A DNA stretch of 64,000 bases from Argopecten irradians. Its lineage: Eukaryota > Mollusca > Bivalvia > Pectinida > Pectinidae. The DNA lies in contig NC_091134.1 in assembly GCF_041381155.1 (NCBI RefSeq), positions 3,592,001 through 3,656,000 of the forward strand, in the 5' to 3' direction. A model generated the notes under the pieces. It ran no database searches and was not told the origin of the DNA. It saw only the letters and a list, made by a program, of their open reading frames with translations. Shown here one piece after another: positions 1-9,951 of this stretch; within the stretch, counting starts at the first letter, position 1, and each line of letters opens with the position of its first letter. A program made the position numbers and the translations under genes.

Positions 1-252
1 ATTACATGTTACATTTACAGGTAACACATAACACACCATGTAATTAAAGGTTTATTTCTCATATGTATCAAATCCATCACTGTAAGTCTAATGACTTAGA
101 ACTTATCCTGTCTGATATACGATAATTCGTCTGATCTTATCTCTATACTGATTTACACATCCAGGTGTATTTTAGATCAGCTACAAACATTGAAATCTGG
201 CATATGATTATACATTTAAGTGCATACATCTTGTAAGATTATCTCCCCTTAC
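1..252. other. Intron sequence after cassette 6 exon A
   Basis: AT-rich sequence directly downstream of the exon A donor on the minus strand. A single TTATCTCCCCTTACC unit lies at the donor, but no array is expanded here, unlike in the other five cassettes. I see nothing else. Confidence 0.5.
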
Positions 253-371
253 CAAGCCCTTTCTCATCCTCAATAGTGGAATCTTCCACTGGGGGGTTCA
301 TTGTTTCTAAGGCAATTCTAGCCTTAGCCAGGATTTGGGTAACACTCCTTGCATCTTCTGTAAACACATTC
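253..371 (-). CDS. Cassette 6 exon A
   Basis: A 119-nt exon (1 base + 39 codons + 1 base) encoding NVFTEDARSVTQILAKARIA and ending EDEKGL. The acceptor is TTTCAG and the donor GTAAGGGGAG. It aligns with other A exons (TLTKAKLTAES region) and shows that the cassette series continues beyond the left window edge. Confidence 0.74.
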
Positions 372-466
372 CTGAAAGTGATACAAGAAAACAATTAGGC
401 TATGTAATTTTAGAAGAGTCATGAACATTAATAAATTTTCACGTTGGGGAACTTACAGGACGGGGC

Positions 467-545
467 GGGATGGCGGGACGGGAGGCAGGACGAGGCTGTA
501 TGGGGTGGGATGGGGCGAGATGGGATGGAACATATGGGATCGGCA
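467..545. repeat. G-rich GGGACGGGGCGGGAT-type tract
   Basis: About 80 bp of imperfect GGGA(C/T)GGG units in an otherwise AT-rich intron (exon 5I to 6A). The plus strand has many G-runs of three or more and could form G-quadruplexes; it is the most GC-rich stretch of the first 2 kb. Confidence 0.7.
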
Positions 546-689
546 GGACGAGATTAGTGAGAACCCTCCTTGAAATTTTAACATGCAAATATATCATGTA
601 AATGACAAAAAAATATTTTATTTTTAGGTTTGTTTAAAGAGCCTTAATGCTATGGTGACCTACAGAGTAAGGTGATTAGTCAATCATAC

Positions 690-733
690 CTGTTTCTCTG
701 TAACTTTTTGGCAAAATTCTCAGCACGGACATT
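690..733 (-). CDS. Cassette 5 exon I
   Basis: A 44-nt exon encoding NVRAENFAKKLQRN. The acceptor is TTTCAG and the donor GTATGA. Intact, ends in phase 2. Confidence 0.75.
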
Positions 734-1505
734 CTGAAACACATATAACAATGAACCAAACACCAAATGGATAATGAATGGCTTAAGAAGGAAATATGAC
801 TCATAGATCCACTCGATACTTCTACATATTTGTGCCTTTACTAATGATACTTTACCCTGCTTCTATTTCAATCAAATTAAAATATCAACATTAAAGTCTT
901 AAAACATGAATTTAAGGTGTCTTGCAAGTAAATCAGCCAATAAGCAAATGTTTCAAGATGAAAATAGTCTGGTTAGAATTAGAAATAAAGTCTCCTTTTT
1001 TTGGTGTTTTGATTGAAATATGTAGGTCAGCGCTGTCATATTTGCTATTTGGTGAAAGTATATATTTAAATATGTCAGAAAAAATGTACTGATTCTGCTG
1101 TACTAAGATGTTTTTCATGGTGATTACACACAGGTGCAAAATGACCAGGTTTTTTCCACAATAGCATCAGTTGTGCATGCATGTAAACACGTCTGTTTCT
1201 CAGTTCTGACAGCTGTCAAATTTTTAGAATGCTTTAAACCTATCAATTATTGGGTTTTAAATCATGTATCAAGGTTTGTATCAGAGACATTAGTATAAGG
1301 ATATATTGACTTTTTTCTTGTGAGAGACTTTGTTCTTTTTTTGTATCTTACCACCCCAATCAAGAGTTCAATAAAATTTTAAAATTTGTGTATAGGAAAT
1401 AATTTAAAGTGTCAAAATACTCATTTTTGTCTCCATACATTATCAATTTTGTTACATAAACATGAATAAGGGTTTAGAATCTGTGTCAAACAAGATAAAA
1501 CCTAC
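734..1505. other. Intron between exons 5H and 5I
   Basis: AT-rich, non-repetitive sequence. A 68-residue open frame at 933-1139 is low in complexity and matches no other cassette; I do not regard it as coding. Confidence 0.5.
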
Positions 1506-1565
1506 CTCTTCATATGAGATCTTGTAGCACACCTGTGTTACAGGCCAGATGACTGTACTTCTCCT
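1506..1565 (-). CDS. Cassette 5 exon H
   Basis: A 60-nt exon encoding RRSTVIWPVTQV and CYKISYEE. The acceptor is GTCAG and the donor GTAGGT. The (I/V)IWPV core is kept while the rest is diverged. Confidence 0.72.
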
Positions 1566-1580
1566 CTGACAACAAAAACT

Positions 1581-1722
1581 CTAATTATATAGACAAGACA
1601 ACCTCGTCACAGACAAAATATATCTAAAAAAATTTATAAGTAATAAGTCTAATTATACAGACAAGACAACAATACCTTGTCACAGACAAAATATATCTAA
1701 AAAGTAATTATGAATAATTACT
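1581..1722. repeat. Two-copy direct repeat, ~70 bp
   Basis: Two tandem copies starting CTAATTATA(T/C)AGACAAGACAA and ending ACAAAATATATCTAAAAA, differing by a 4-bp insertion and a few substitutions. It lies in the intron between exons 5G and 5H; the remaining sequence to 2060 is AT-rich without features. Confidence 0.75.
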
Positions 1723-2060
1723 TATTTGTTAATTACAATGCATTTTAAATTCTTCAAGATATTTCAAAAATTATTAATGAGCAAACTAATTAATAAGTAA
1801 TTTGAAATTCATATTGCAAAGCAACTCATGTAAGATCCTACTCTTTTAATACTATTCCATCATGGATGAAGATGTAAGAGGGCATTTGTTGTTTGTCCAA
1901 ACACATCTCAAATCTTGTAAAAATATCTTCATTTAAAATGATACAGTGACTAGAAGTGTGTGTAAAACAGAAATATCACCACCTCATATCCATATGGGAT
2001 TAGAGAATCAGTTATTTATGGAAAAGAAACACAAAAGAAGACAGCCTATGGATAAGTTAC

Positions 2061-2179
2061 CGTTAAATCTGCCCAGCGTCTTGTATCTCTAGGATAAGGG
2101 AGAACCTTCACTGTTGTAAATCTCCTTATGTTTGTGAGTTCCACTTGTACAAAGTCGTGCTTCACAGAATCGTCAATGT
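2061..2179 (-). CDS. Cassette 5 exon G
   Basis: A 119-nt exon encoding IDDSVKHDFVQVELTNIRR and VKVLPYPRDTRRWADLT. The acceptor is TAAAG and the donor GTAACT. Diverged from cassettes 1-3 (about half of residues shared by eye), with the LPYP and W positions kept. Confidence 0.78.
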
Positions 2180-2323
2180 CTTTAGATATGAAAATGAAAT
2201 ATCATATCTTATACATTTCAATTTTGATTTATTTGGAGACATTTCGTAGGTAGTTTCTATTTACATTGTGAAGGGTTATAAAAAAAAGATTTGATTTTAG
2301 AGAAGTTAGATATGTTTACCTAC

Positions 2324-2397
2324 CATACTCTAATGGATACTGTTTAATCCTCGCTACGGCAACAGCGTGGTCATCATGGAATAGTGAAACTTCTAAT
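2324..2397 (-). CDS. Cassette 5 exon F
   Basis: A 74-nt exon (1 base + 24 codons + 1 base) encoding LEVSLFHDDHAVAVARI and KQYPLEY. The acceptor is TATCAG and the donor GTAGGT. One codon shorter than other F exons; the Gly after HAVA is replaced by Ala. The 19-bp array ends ~40 bp upstream of its acceptor. Confidence 0.78.
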
Positions 2398-2438
2398 CTG
2401 ATAAGTAAACAATAAACAGATATATAGCTACTACTAAT

Positions 2439-5400
2439 GTATTGTCTTGTATGTAGTGCATTGTCTTGTATGTAGTGTATTGTCTTGTATGTAGTATATT
2501 GTCTTGTATGTAGTGTATTGTCTTGTATGTAGTGTATTGTCTTGTATGTAGTGCATTGTCTTGTATGTAGTATATTGTCTTGTATGTAGTGTATTGTCTT
2601 GTATGTAGTGTATTGTCTTGTATGTAGTGTATTGTCTTGTATGTAGTGTATTGTCTTGTATGTAGTGTATTGTCTTGTATGTAGTGTATTGTCTTGTATG
2701 TAGTGTATTGTCTTGTATGTAGTGTATTGTCTTGTATGTAGTGCATTGTCTTGTATGTAGTATATTGTCTTGTATGTAGTGCATTGTCTTGTATGTAGTG
2801 TATTGTCTTGTGTATTGTCTTGTATGTAGTGTATTGTCTTGTGTGTAGTGTATTGTCTTGTATGTAGTATATTGTCTTGTATGTAGTGTATTGTCTTGTA
2901 TGTAGTGTATTGTCTTGTATGTAGTGTATTGTCTTGTATGTAGTGCATTGTCTTGTGTATTGTCTTGTATGTAGTGCATTGTCTTGTATGTAGTGTATTG
3001 TCTTGTATGTAGTGTATTGTCTTGTGTATTGACTTGTATGTAGTGTATTGTCTTGTGTATTATCTTGTGTGTAGTGTATTATCTTGTGTGTAGTGTATTG
3101 TCTTGTGTATAGTCTTGTATGTAGTGTATTGTCTTGTATGTAGTGCATTGTCTTGTATGTAGTGTATTGTCTTGTATGTAGTGTATTGTCTTGTATGTAG
3201 TGTATTGTCTTGTATGTAGTGTATTGTCTTGTATGTAGTGTATTCTTGTATGTAGTTGTATTGTCTTGTATGTAGTGTAGTGTATTGTCTTGTATGTAGT
3301 GTATTGTCTTGTATGTAGTGTATTGTCTTGTATGTAGTGTATTGTCTTGTATGTAGTGTATTGTCTTGTATGTAGTGTATTGTCTTGTATGTAGTGTATT
3401 GTCTTGTATGTAGTGTATTGTCTTGTATGTAGTGTATTGTCTTGTATGTAGTGTATTGTCTTGTATGTAGTGTATTGTCTTGTATGTAGTGTATTGTCTT
3501 GTATGTAGTGTATTGTCTTGTATGTAGTGTATTGTCTTGTATGTAGTGTATTGTCTTGTATGTAGTGTATTGTCTTGTATGTAGTGTATTGTCTTGTATG
3601 TAGTGTATTGTCTTGTATGTAGTGCATTGTCTTGTATGTAGTATATTGTCTTGTATGTAGTGTATTGTCTTGTATGTAGTGTATTGTCTTGTATGTAGTG
3701 TATTGTCTTGTATGTAGTGTATTGTCTTGTATGTAGTGTATTGTCTTGTATGTAGTGTATTGTCTTGTATGTAGTGTATTGTCTTGTATGTAGTGTTCTT
3801 GTCTTGTATGTGTGTATTTTTTTGTAGTGTATTGTCTTGTATGTAGTGTATTGTCTTGTATGTAGTATATTGTCTTGTATGTAGTGTATTGTCTTGTATG
3901 TAGTGTATTGTCTTGTATGTAGTGTATTGTCTTGTATGTAGTGTATTGTCTTATGTAGTGTATTGTCTTGTATGTAGTGTATTGTCTTGTATGTAGTGTA
4001 TTGTCTTGTATGTAGTGTATTGTCTTGTATGTAGTGTATTGTCTTGTATGTAGTGTATTGTCTTGATGTATGTAGTATGTGTTATTGTCTTGTATGTAGT
4101 GTAGTGTTTGTTGTCTTGTATGTAGTGTATTGTCTTGTATGTAGTGTATTGTCTTGTATGTAGTGTATTGTCTTGTATGTAGTGTATTGTCTTGTATGTA
4201 GTGTATTGTCTTGTATGTAGTGTATTGTCTTGTATGTAGTGTATTGTCTTGTTGTATTGTTGTTGTAGTGTATGTTGTTGTGTTTTGTCTTGTATGTAGT
4301 GTATTGTCTTGTATGTAGTGTATTGTCTTGTGTAGTGTATTGTCTGTAGTGTATTGTCTGTATGTAGTGTATTGTCTTGTATGTAGTGTATTGTCTTGTA
4401 TGTAGTGTATTGTCTTGTGTATGTAGTCTTGTATGTAGTGTATTGTCTTGTATGTAGTGTATTGTCTTGTATGTAGTGTATTGTCTTGTATGTAGTGTAT
4501 TGTCTTGTATGTAGTGTATTGTCTTGTGTATTGACTTGTATGTAGTGTATTGTCTTGTATGTAGTGTATTGTCTTGTATGTAGTGTATTGTCTTGTATGT
4601 AGTGTATTGTCTTGTATGTAGTGTATTGTCTTGTATGTAGTGTATTGTCTTGTATGTAGTGTATTGTCTTGTATGTAGTGTATTGTCTTGTATGTAGTGT
4701 ATTGTCTTGTATGTAGTGTATTGTCTTGTATGTAGTGTTTTGTCTTGTATGTAGTGTATTGTCTTGTATGTAGTGTATTGTCTTGTATGTAGTGTATTGT
4801 CTTGTATGTAGTGTATTGTCTTGTATGTAGTGTATTGTCTTGTATGTAGTATATTGTCTTGTATGTAGTGTATTGTCTTGTATGTAGTGTATTGTCTTGT
4901 ATGTAGTGTATTGTCTTGTGTATTGTCTTGTATGTAGTGTATTGTCTTGTGTGTAGTGTATTGTCTTGTATGTAGTGTATTGTCTTGTATGTAGTGTATT
5001 GTCTTGTATGTAGTGTTATTGTCTTGTATGTAGTGTTTTGTCTTGTATGTAGTGTTTTGTCTTGTATGTAGTGTTTGTCTTGTATGTAGTGTTTGTCTTG
5101 TATGTAGTGTATTGTCTTGTATTGTCTTGTATGTAGTGTATTGTCTTGTATGTAGTGTATTTTGTCTTGTGTATTGTCTTGTATGTAGTGTATTGTCTTG
5201 TATGTAGTGTATTGTCTTGTATGTAGTGTATTGTCTTGTATGTAGTGTATTGTCTTGTATGTAGTGCATTGTCTTGTATGTAGTGCATTGTCTTGTATGT
5301 AGTGTATTGTCTTGTATGTAGTGCATTGTCTTGTATGTAGTGCATTGTCTTGTATGTATTGTCTTGTATGTAGTGTATTGTCTTGTATGTAGTGTAGTGT

Positions 5401-6115
5401 CTTGTATGTAGTGTATTGTCTTGTATGTAGTGTATTGTCTTGTATGTAGTGTATTGTCTTGTATGTAGTATATTGTCTTGTATGTAGTATATTGTCTTGT
5501 ATGTAGTGTATTGTCTTGTATGTAGTGTATTGTCTTGTATGTAGTGTATTGTCTTGTATGTAGTGTATTGTCTTGTATGTAGTGTATTGTCTTGTGTATT
5601 GTCTTGTATGTAGTGTATTGTCTTGTATGTAGTGTATTGTCTTGTATGTAGTGTATTGTCTTGTATGTAGTGTATTATCTTGTATGTAGTGTATTGTCTT
5701 GTATGTAGTGTATTGTCTTGTATGTAGTGTATTGTCTTGTATGTAGTGTATTGTCTTGTATGTAGTGTATTGTCTTGTATGTAGTGTATTGTCTTGTATG
5801 TAGTGTATTGTCTTGTATGTAGTGTATTGTCTTGTATGTAGTGTATTGTCTTGTATGTAGTATATTGTCTTGTATGTAGTATATTGTCTTGTATGTAGTG
5901 TATTGTCTTGTATGTAGTGTATTGTCTTGTATGTAGTGTATTGTCTTGTGTATTGTCTTGTATGTAGTGTATTGTCTTGTATGTAGTGTATTGTCTTGTA
6001 TGTAGTGTATTGTCTTGTATGTAGTGTATTGTCTTGTATGTAGTGTATTGTCTTGTATGTAGTGTATTGTCTTGTATGTAGTGTATTGTCTTGTATGTAG
6101 TGTATTGTCTTGTAT
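2439..6115. repeat. 19-bp minisatellite array, ~3.7 kb
   Basis: About 190 tandem copies of TGTATTGTCTTGTATGTAG, mostly identical, with common variants TGCATTG and TATATTG, partial units such as CTTGTGTATTGTCTTG, and occasional indels. It fills nearly all of the intron between exons 5E and 5F. As 19 is not divisible by three, three units form a 57-nt period; the minus strand is stop-free in all frames, which generates long spurious HYIQDNTLHTRQ-type open frames. No equivalent array occurs in the E-F introns of other cassettes. Confidence 0.95.
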
Positions 6116-6276
6116 ATAATGATTTGTCATATGTGTTGAGGAAAAAGACCCTAGGCTGTTCGCAATCCTCACAAAACAATCAAGGAAATAGAACAAATAT
6201 TATATAACTTCAACAGAATTTCTATAAAAAAATCTTAATTTTCTCCAATGACAGAGTGACAATTAGCAGGACTTAC

Positions 6277-6378
6277 TCAGGCCTTAGTCTTTCCTTAGGG
6301 ACAAACTTGGGGACAAAATAGAGCCTCTCAATAGGTAAAGGTAATGCCCCTTTTGGTGGTGCATATTCATTGTAAGAT
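6277..6378 (-). CDS. Cassette 5 exon E
   Basis: A 102-nt exon encoding SYNEYAPPKGALPLP and ERLYFVPKFVPKERLRPE. The acceptor is TTTCAG and the donor GTAAGT. Intact; followed by a 3.9-kb intron filled with the 19-bp repeat. Confidence 0.78.
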
Positions 6379-6884
6379 CTGAAAGTATCAGCAAAGACAT
6401 ACATTAGATACAATTTGTGAAAGAGATGACAGACACCAAACAAACTGATTTCCTACAAATAGTTATATCCTACAAACATTTTTATAATTAACAACAATTA
6501 CATGTAATTAATTGCCTAGTCTATCCAACTTTGCATATGATATATCATGATAATATGTATGTGACAAAAGAAAAATACAAATATTCATTTCTCTGTAAGA
6601 TTGATCCCATGTATATGATGAGAGTAATAAGAATTTGACCAAGTCTAAGTCCAATTTAGATCAAAAATTAGCATTAACACAAATTCTCAAAAACCTAAAA
6701 TTCTGAGTTTTCACCACAAGAGTACAAGAATCAGGTTTCATACAGAAATTAGAAAGTGAATCGAAGGGAACAGCGGAAACAATAACAGCCAACTACCTGA
6801 AGGTAGCCAAGGTAACTAACACACTACCATATAGGATACAGCCCATCAAAAATGCTACAACCAATTCTTCTTACACCTTTGTTT

Positions 6885-7197
6885 TTTTACCTGTCAGATT
6901 GTTTTTCACCTGTCCAGGTTTTTTTTTACCTGTCTGACTGCAGACTGTTACATCTTTGTTTTTTACCTGTCAGATTGTTTTTCACCTGTCCGGGTTTTTT
7001 TTACCTGTCTGACTGCAGACTGTTACATCTTTGTTTTTTACCTGTCAGATTGTTTTTCACCTGTCCAGGTTTTTTTTTTACCTGTCCGACTGCAGACTGT
7101 TACATCTTTGTTTTTTACCTGTCAGATTATTTTTCACCTGTCTGTTTGGTTTTTTTTTACCTATCCGACTACAGACAGTTACATCTTCGTTTTTTAC
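6885..7197. repeat. ~75-bp repeat seeded at the exon 5D donor
   Basis: Four copies with 75-79 bp spacing, each with pyrimidine tracts and the plus-strand motif TTTTACCTGTC(C/T)GACTGCAGAC. Reversed, this is the last bases of exon 5D plus its 5' splice site (GTCGGACAG|GTAAAA). The array starts at the exon border and extends into the intron. Confidence 0.85.
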
Positions 7198-7307
7198 CTG
7201 TCCGACTGCAGACTATTCCTTGACCTTATCCTCTGAGAGACCTTCTTTCTAACCTCTTTCATCATTTCAGGTGAGTTTAAATCAATGGCTGGACACTTCT
7301 CCTTGAT
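7198..7307 (-). CDS. Cassette 5 exon D
   Basis: A 110-nt exon (36 codons + 2 bases) encoding IKEKCPAIDLNSPEMMKEVR and ending SLQSD plus AG. The acceptor is CACAG and the donor GTAAAA. The last bases of the exon with the donor (CTGCAGTCGGACAG|GTAAAA) recur four more times in the adjacent ~75-bp tandem repeat. Confidence 0.76.
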
Positions 7308-7628
7308 CTGTGAAAACAGAAAATTCAATATGCAAAGCTTTGTTTATAAAGGTGGACCTACATAAACAGGAATAATAAATTGATCCTACATAAACAGGAA
7401 TAATAAATTGATCTTTCACTCGAGATCCATAAGATATTAAGAGTGTTTAACTACTGCCAAAATGAAGTGAATAGATGCGAAAAGAAGTTATCTATAAACA
7501 GATACTTGTTAAATAAAATTTGTTATACACATAGTTGTATTACTAATAGTAAATAGTGCTGGGATCAATTTTTTTTTGTACATGGAAATTTATTTTAAAA
7601 TATTATTTTCATGATTTATTGTACTTAC

Positions 7629-7706
7629 ATATCCTATCACTTTTTCCACATTCTTGTCTCTCATGGATTTCACCTGAACTTTGTCCAATCCTCTTCTGAT
7701 CACCTT
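7629..7706 (-). CDS. Cassette 5 exon C
   Basis: A symmetric 78-nt exon encoding KVIRRGLDKVQVKSMRDK and ending EKVIGY. The donor is GTAAGT and the acceptor AATAG. Intact. Confidence 0.78.
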
Positions 7707-7783
7707 CTATTGAGTAAGTAAAGAATAGGATTGATAACACAACATTAAACTTTAAAACAAACAAGAATAATGTGAAGGGGCAA

Positions 7784-8468
7784 AGGTGGTCAAGTGTTGT
7801 GTGCTATGATGGCCAAGTGTTGTGGGCAATGGTGGTCAAGTGTTGTGGGCCATGGTGGTCAAGTGTTGTGTGCTAAGATGGTCAAGTGTTGTGGGCTATG
7901 ATGGCCAAGTGTTGTGTGCCATGGTGGTCAAGTGTTGTGTGCCATGGTGGTCAAGTGTTGTGTGCTATGGTGGTCAAGTGTTGTGGGCTATGATGGTCAA
8001 GTGTTGTGGGCCATGGTGGTCAAGTGTTGTGTGCCATGGTGGTCAAGTGTTGTGTGCCATGGTGGTCAAGTGTTGTGGGCCATGGTGGTCAAGTGTTGTG
8101 TGTCATGGTGGTCAAGTGTTGTGGGCCATGGTGGTCAAGTGTTGTGGGCCATGGTGGTCAAGTGTTGTGGGCCATGGTGGTCAAGTGTTGTGGGTCATGG
8201 TGGTCAAGTTGTTTGTTGTGGGAAATGGTGGTCAAGTGTTGTGGGTCATGGTGGTCAAGTGTTGTGTGCTATGATGGCCAAGTGTTGTGTGCCATGGTGG
8301 TCAAGTGTTGTGTGCCATGGTGGTCAAGTGTTGTGGGCCATGGTGGTCAAGTGTTGTGTGCCATGGTGGTCAAGTGTTGTGTGCCATGGTGGTCAAGTGT
8401 TGTGTGCTATGATGGCCAAGTGTTGTGGGCCATGGTGGTCAAGTGTTGTGTGCCATGGTGGTCAAGTA
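7784..8468. repeat. 23-bp minisatellite
   Basis: About 30 copies of GTGTTGTGGGCCATGGTGGTCAA with variants (TGTGTGCCATGG, GTGCTATGATGGCC). It lies in the intron between exons 5B and 5C and abuts the 33-bp array. The 150-250-residue plus-strand open frames across it are repeat artefacts. Confidence 0.93.
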
Positions 8469-8475
8469 TGGTGTC

Positions 8476-9196
8476 AATGAAAGCTATATTCATATTTATA
8501 GATGTGTCAATTGAAGCTGTATTCATATTTATAGATGTGTCAATAAAAGCTGTATTCATATTTATAGATGTGTCAATAAAAGCTTTATTCATATTTATAG
8601 CTGTGTCAATAGAAGCTGTATTCATATTTATAGATGTGTCAATAGAAGCTGTTCTCATATTTATAGATGTGTTAATAGAAGCTGTACTTACATTTATAGA
8701 TGTGTCAATAAAAGCTGTATTCATATTTATAGATGTGTCTAAAAAGCTGTATTCATATTTATAGATGTGTGTCAATAATAGCTGTACTTACATTTATTGA
8801 TGTGTCAATGAAAGCTGTATTCATATTTACAGATGTGTCAAAAAAGCTTTATTCATATTTATAGATGTGTCAATAGAAGCTGTATTCATATTTATAGATG
8901 TGTCAATAAAAGCTGTACTCACATTTATAGATGTGTCAATAAAAGCTGTATTCATATTTATAGATGTGTCAATAAAAGCTGTATTCATATTTATAGATGT
9001 GTCAATAGAAGCTGTATTCATATTTATAGATGTGTCAATAAAAGCTGTATTCATATTTATAGATGTGTCAATAGAAGCTGTACTTACATTTATAGATGTG
9101 TCAATAAAAGCTGTATTCATATTTATAGATGTGTCAATAATAGCTGTACTTACATTTATAGATGTGTCAATAATAGCTGTACTTACATTTATAGAT
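8476..9196. repeat. 33-bp minisatellite in frame with exon 5B
   Basis: About 22 copies of TCAATAAAAGCTGTATTCAT followed by ATTTATAGATGTG (plus strand). On the minus strand each unit reads as an 11-residue block DTSIN(V/M)(S/N)TA(F/S/I)I in the frame of exon 5B. Units near the exon carry GTAAGT or GTGAGT at the exon-end position; most others have ATGAAT instead, which removes the donor but keeps the frame. The frame is open from 9269 to 8830. Confidence 0.93.
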
Positions 9197-9269
9197 GACT
9201 TATCTGCTGTTTCAAAGACTTCTGATTGATCAGAATCTCCACCATTCTCATCATCATTGTTGTCATCTT
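9187..9269 (-). CDS. Cassette 5 exon B, continuous with a 33-bp repeat
   Basis: With the first donor (GTAAGT, GT at 9185-9186) the exon is 83 nt: two bases + 27 codons, encoding DDNNDDENGGDSDQSEVFE and ending DKSSIN. The acceptor is TTTCAG. The reading frame does not close at the donor: it continues through a 33-bp repeat as DTSIN(V/M)(S/N)TA(F/S/I)I units down to a TAA at 8827-8829. Further consensus donors occur in frame at 9152, 9086 and 8921, which would add 11, 33 or 88 residues. The 3' end is therefore uncertain and may be alternatively spliced. Confidence 0.75.
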
Positions 9270-9379
9270 CTGAAACATTTAGCTACATGGTCAAAATTAT
9301 CCCAGAAATACATACACAGTAACTAAACAATAAGCTACATTCTCAAAATTATCCCAGGAATATATGCAAAATTATTCCC

Positions 9380-9486
9380 CTTACCATGAATTGTCTCTGC
9401 ATGATTATCTCCCCTTACCATGATGTCCTTCATCATGATTATCTCCCCTTACCATATCTTGTCTCAGCAAGATTATCTCCCCTTAC
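9380..9486. repeat. 34-bp donor-site repeat, cassette 5 (~3 units)
   Basis: About three units of the TTATCTCCCCTTACCATGAT repeat directly after the exon 5A donor. Each unit reproduces CATG|GTAAGGGGAGATAA on the minus strand. Upstream, 9283-9380 holds a two-copy repeat around AGCTACAT-TCAAAATTATCCCAG. Confidence 0.85.
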
Positions 9487-9635
9487 CATGAATTGCCTCA
9501 TCTGTGACATCCATAGTTGAATCTGCGATAGAAGTGTTTCCACTGCCATCCTTCCTCTGACTGTTCAGAGACTCAGCAGTAAGCTTAGCTTTAGTCAATG
9601 TTTCAGAAATGTCACTGCTGTGTTTACTCAGTTGC
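9487..9635 (-). CDS. Cassette 5 exon A
   Basis: A 149-nt exon (1 base + 49 codons + 1 base), the longest A exon. It encodes QLSKHSSDISETLTKAKLTA, then a Ser/Asp-rich tail ending DEAIH. The acceptor is TCTAG and the donor GTAAGGGGAG. Read past the donor, the frame gives GKGR and then TAA, so failure to splice here would truncate the protein. Confidence 0.78.
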
Positions 9636-9907
9636 CTAGAATAATACCGAAAACAACCATTTAAGTCCTGACAATGCATTTTTAGTATAATTTCAAATAG
9701 GATTTTATTTCATCTTTTTAAATGATTTAATCACTCAATTTATGACACATTTCTAATGTTAAATGTTTAATGTAAAATTTAAATGTTTAATGTAAAATTA
9801 TCTTCCATATAAATTGCCAAAATATACTATAGATATCGATATAGAACTATAGTAATGTGACAAAAAATTCATAACTTTTCCTAAAATCATTATGGTAAGC
9901 AGCTTAC

Positions 9908-9951
9908 CCTCCCCTCTGTAATTTTTTGGCCATATTCTCGGCATCAACATT
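9908..9951 (-). CDS. Cassette 4 exon I
   Basis: A 44-nt exon encoding NVDAENMAKKLQRG. The acceptor is TTCCAG and the donor GTAAGC. Intact. Confidence 0.75.

Noticed and set aside
2316-6196. Very long minus-strand open frames (up to 414 residues, HYIQDNTLHTRQ repeats)
   Set aside because: They are translations of the 19-bp array, which lacks stops in all minus-strand frames; only exon 5F at the edge is real.
7822-8764. Plus-strand open frames of 150-252 residues (VVKCCGPWWSS and IFIDVSIKA repeats)
   Set aside because: Translations of the 23-bp and 33-bp arrays on the strand opposite to the exons.
8833-9229. Plus-strand frames of ~120 residues (CVNKSCIHIYR and IDVSIKAVFIF repeats)
   Set aside because: Antisense translation of the 33-bp array; only the minus-strand frame is continuous with an exon.
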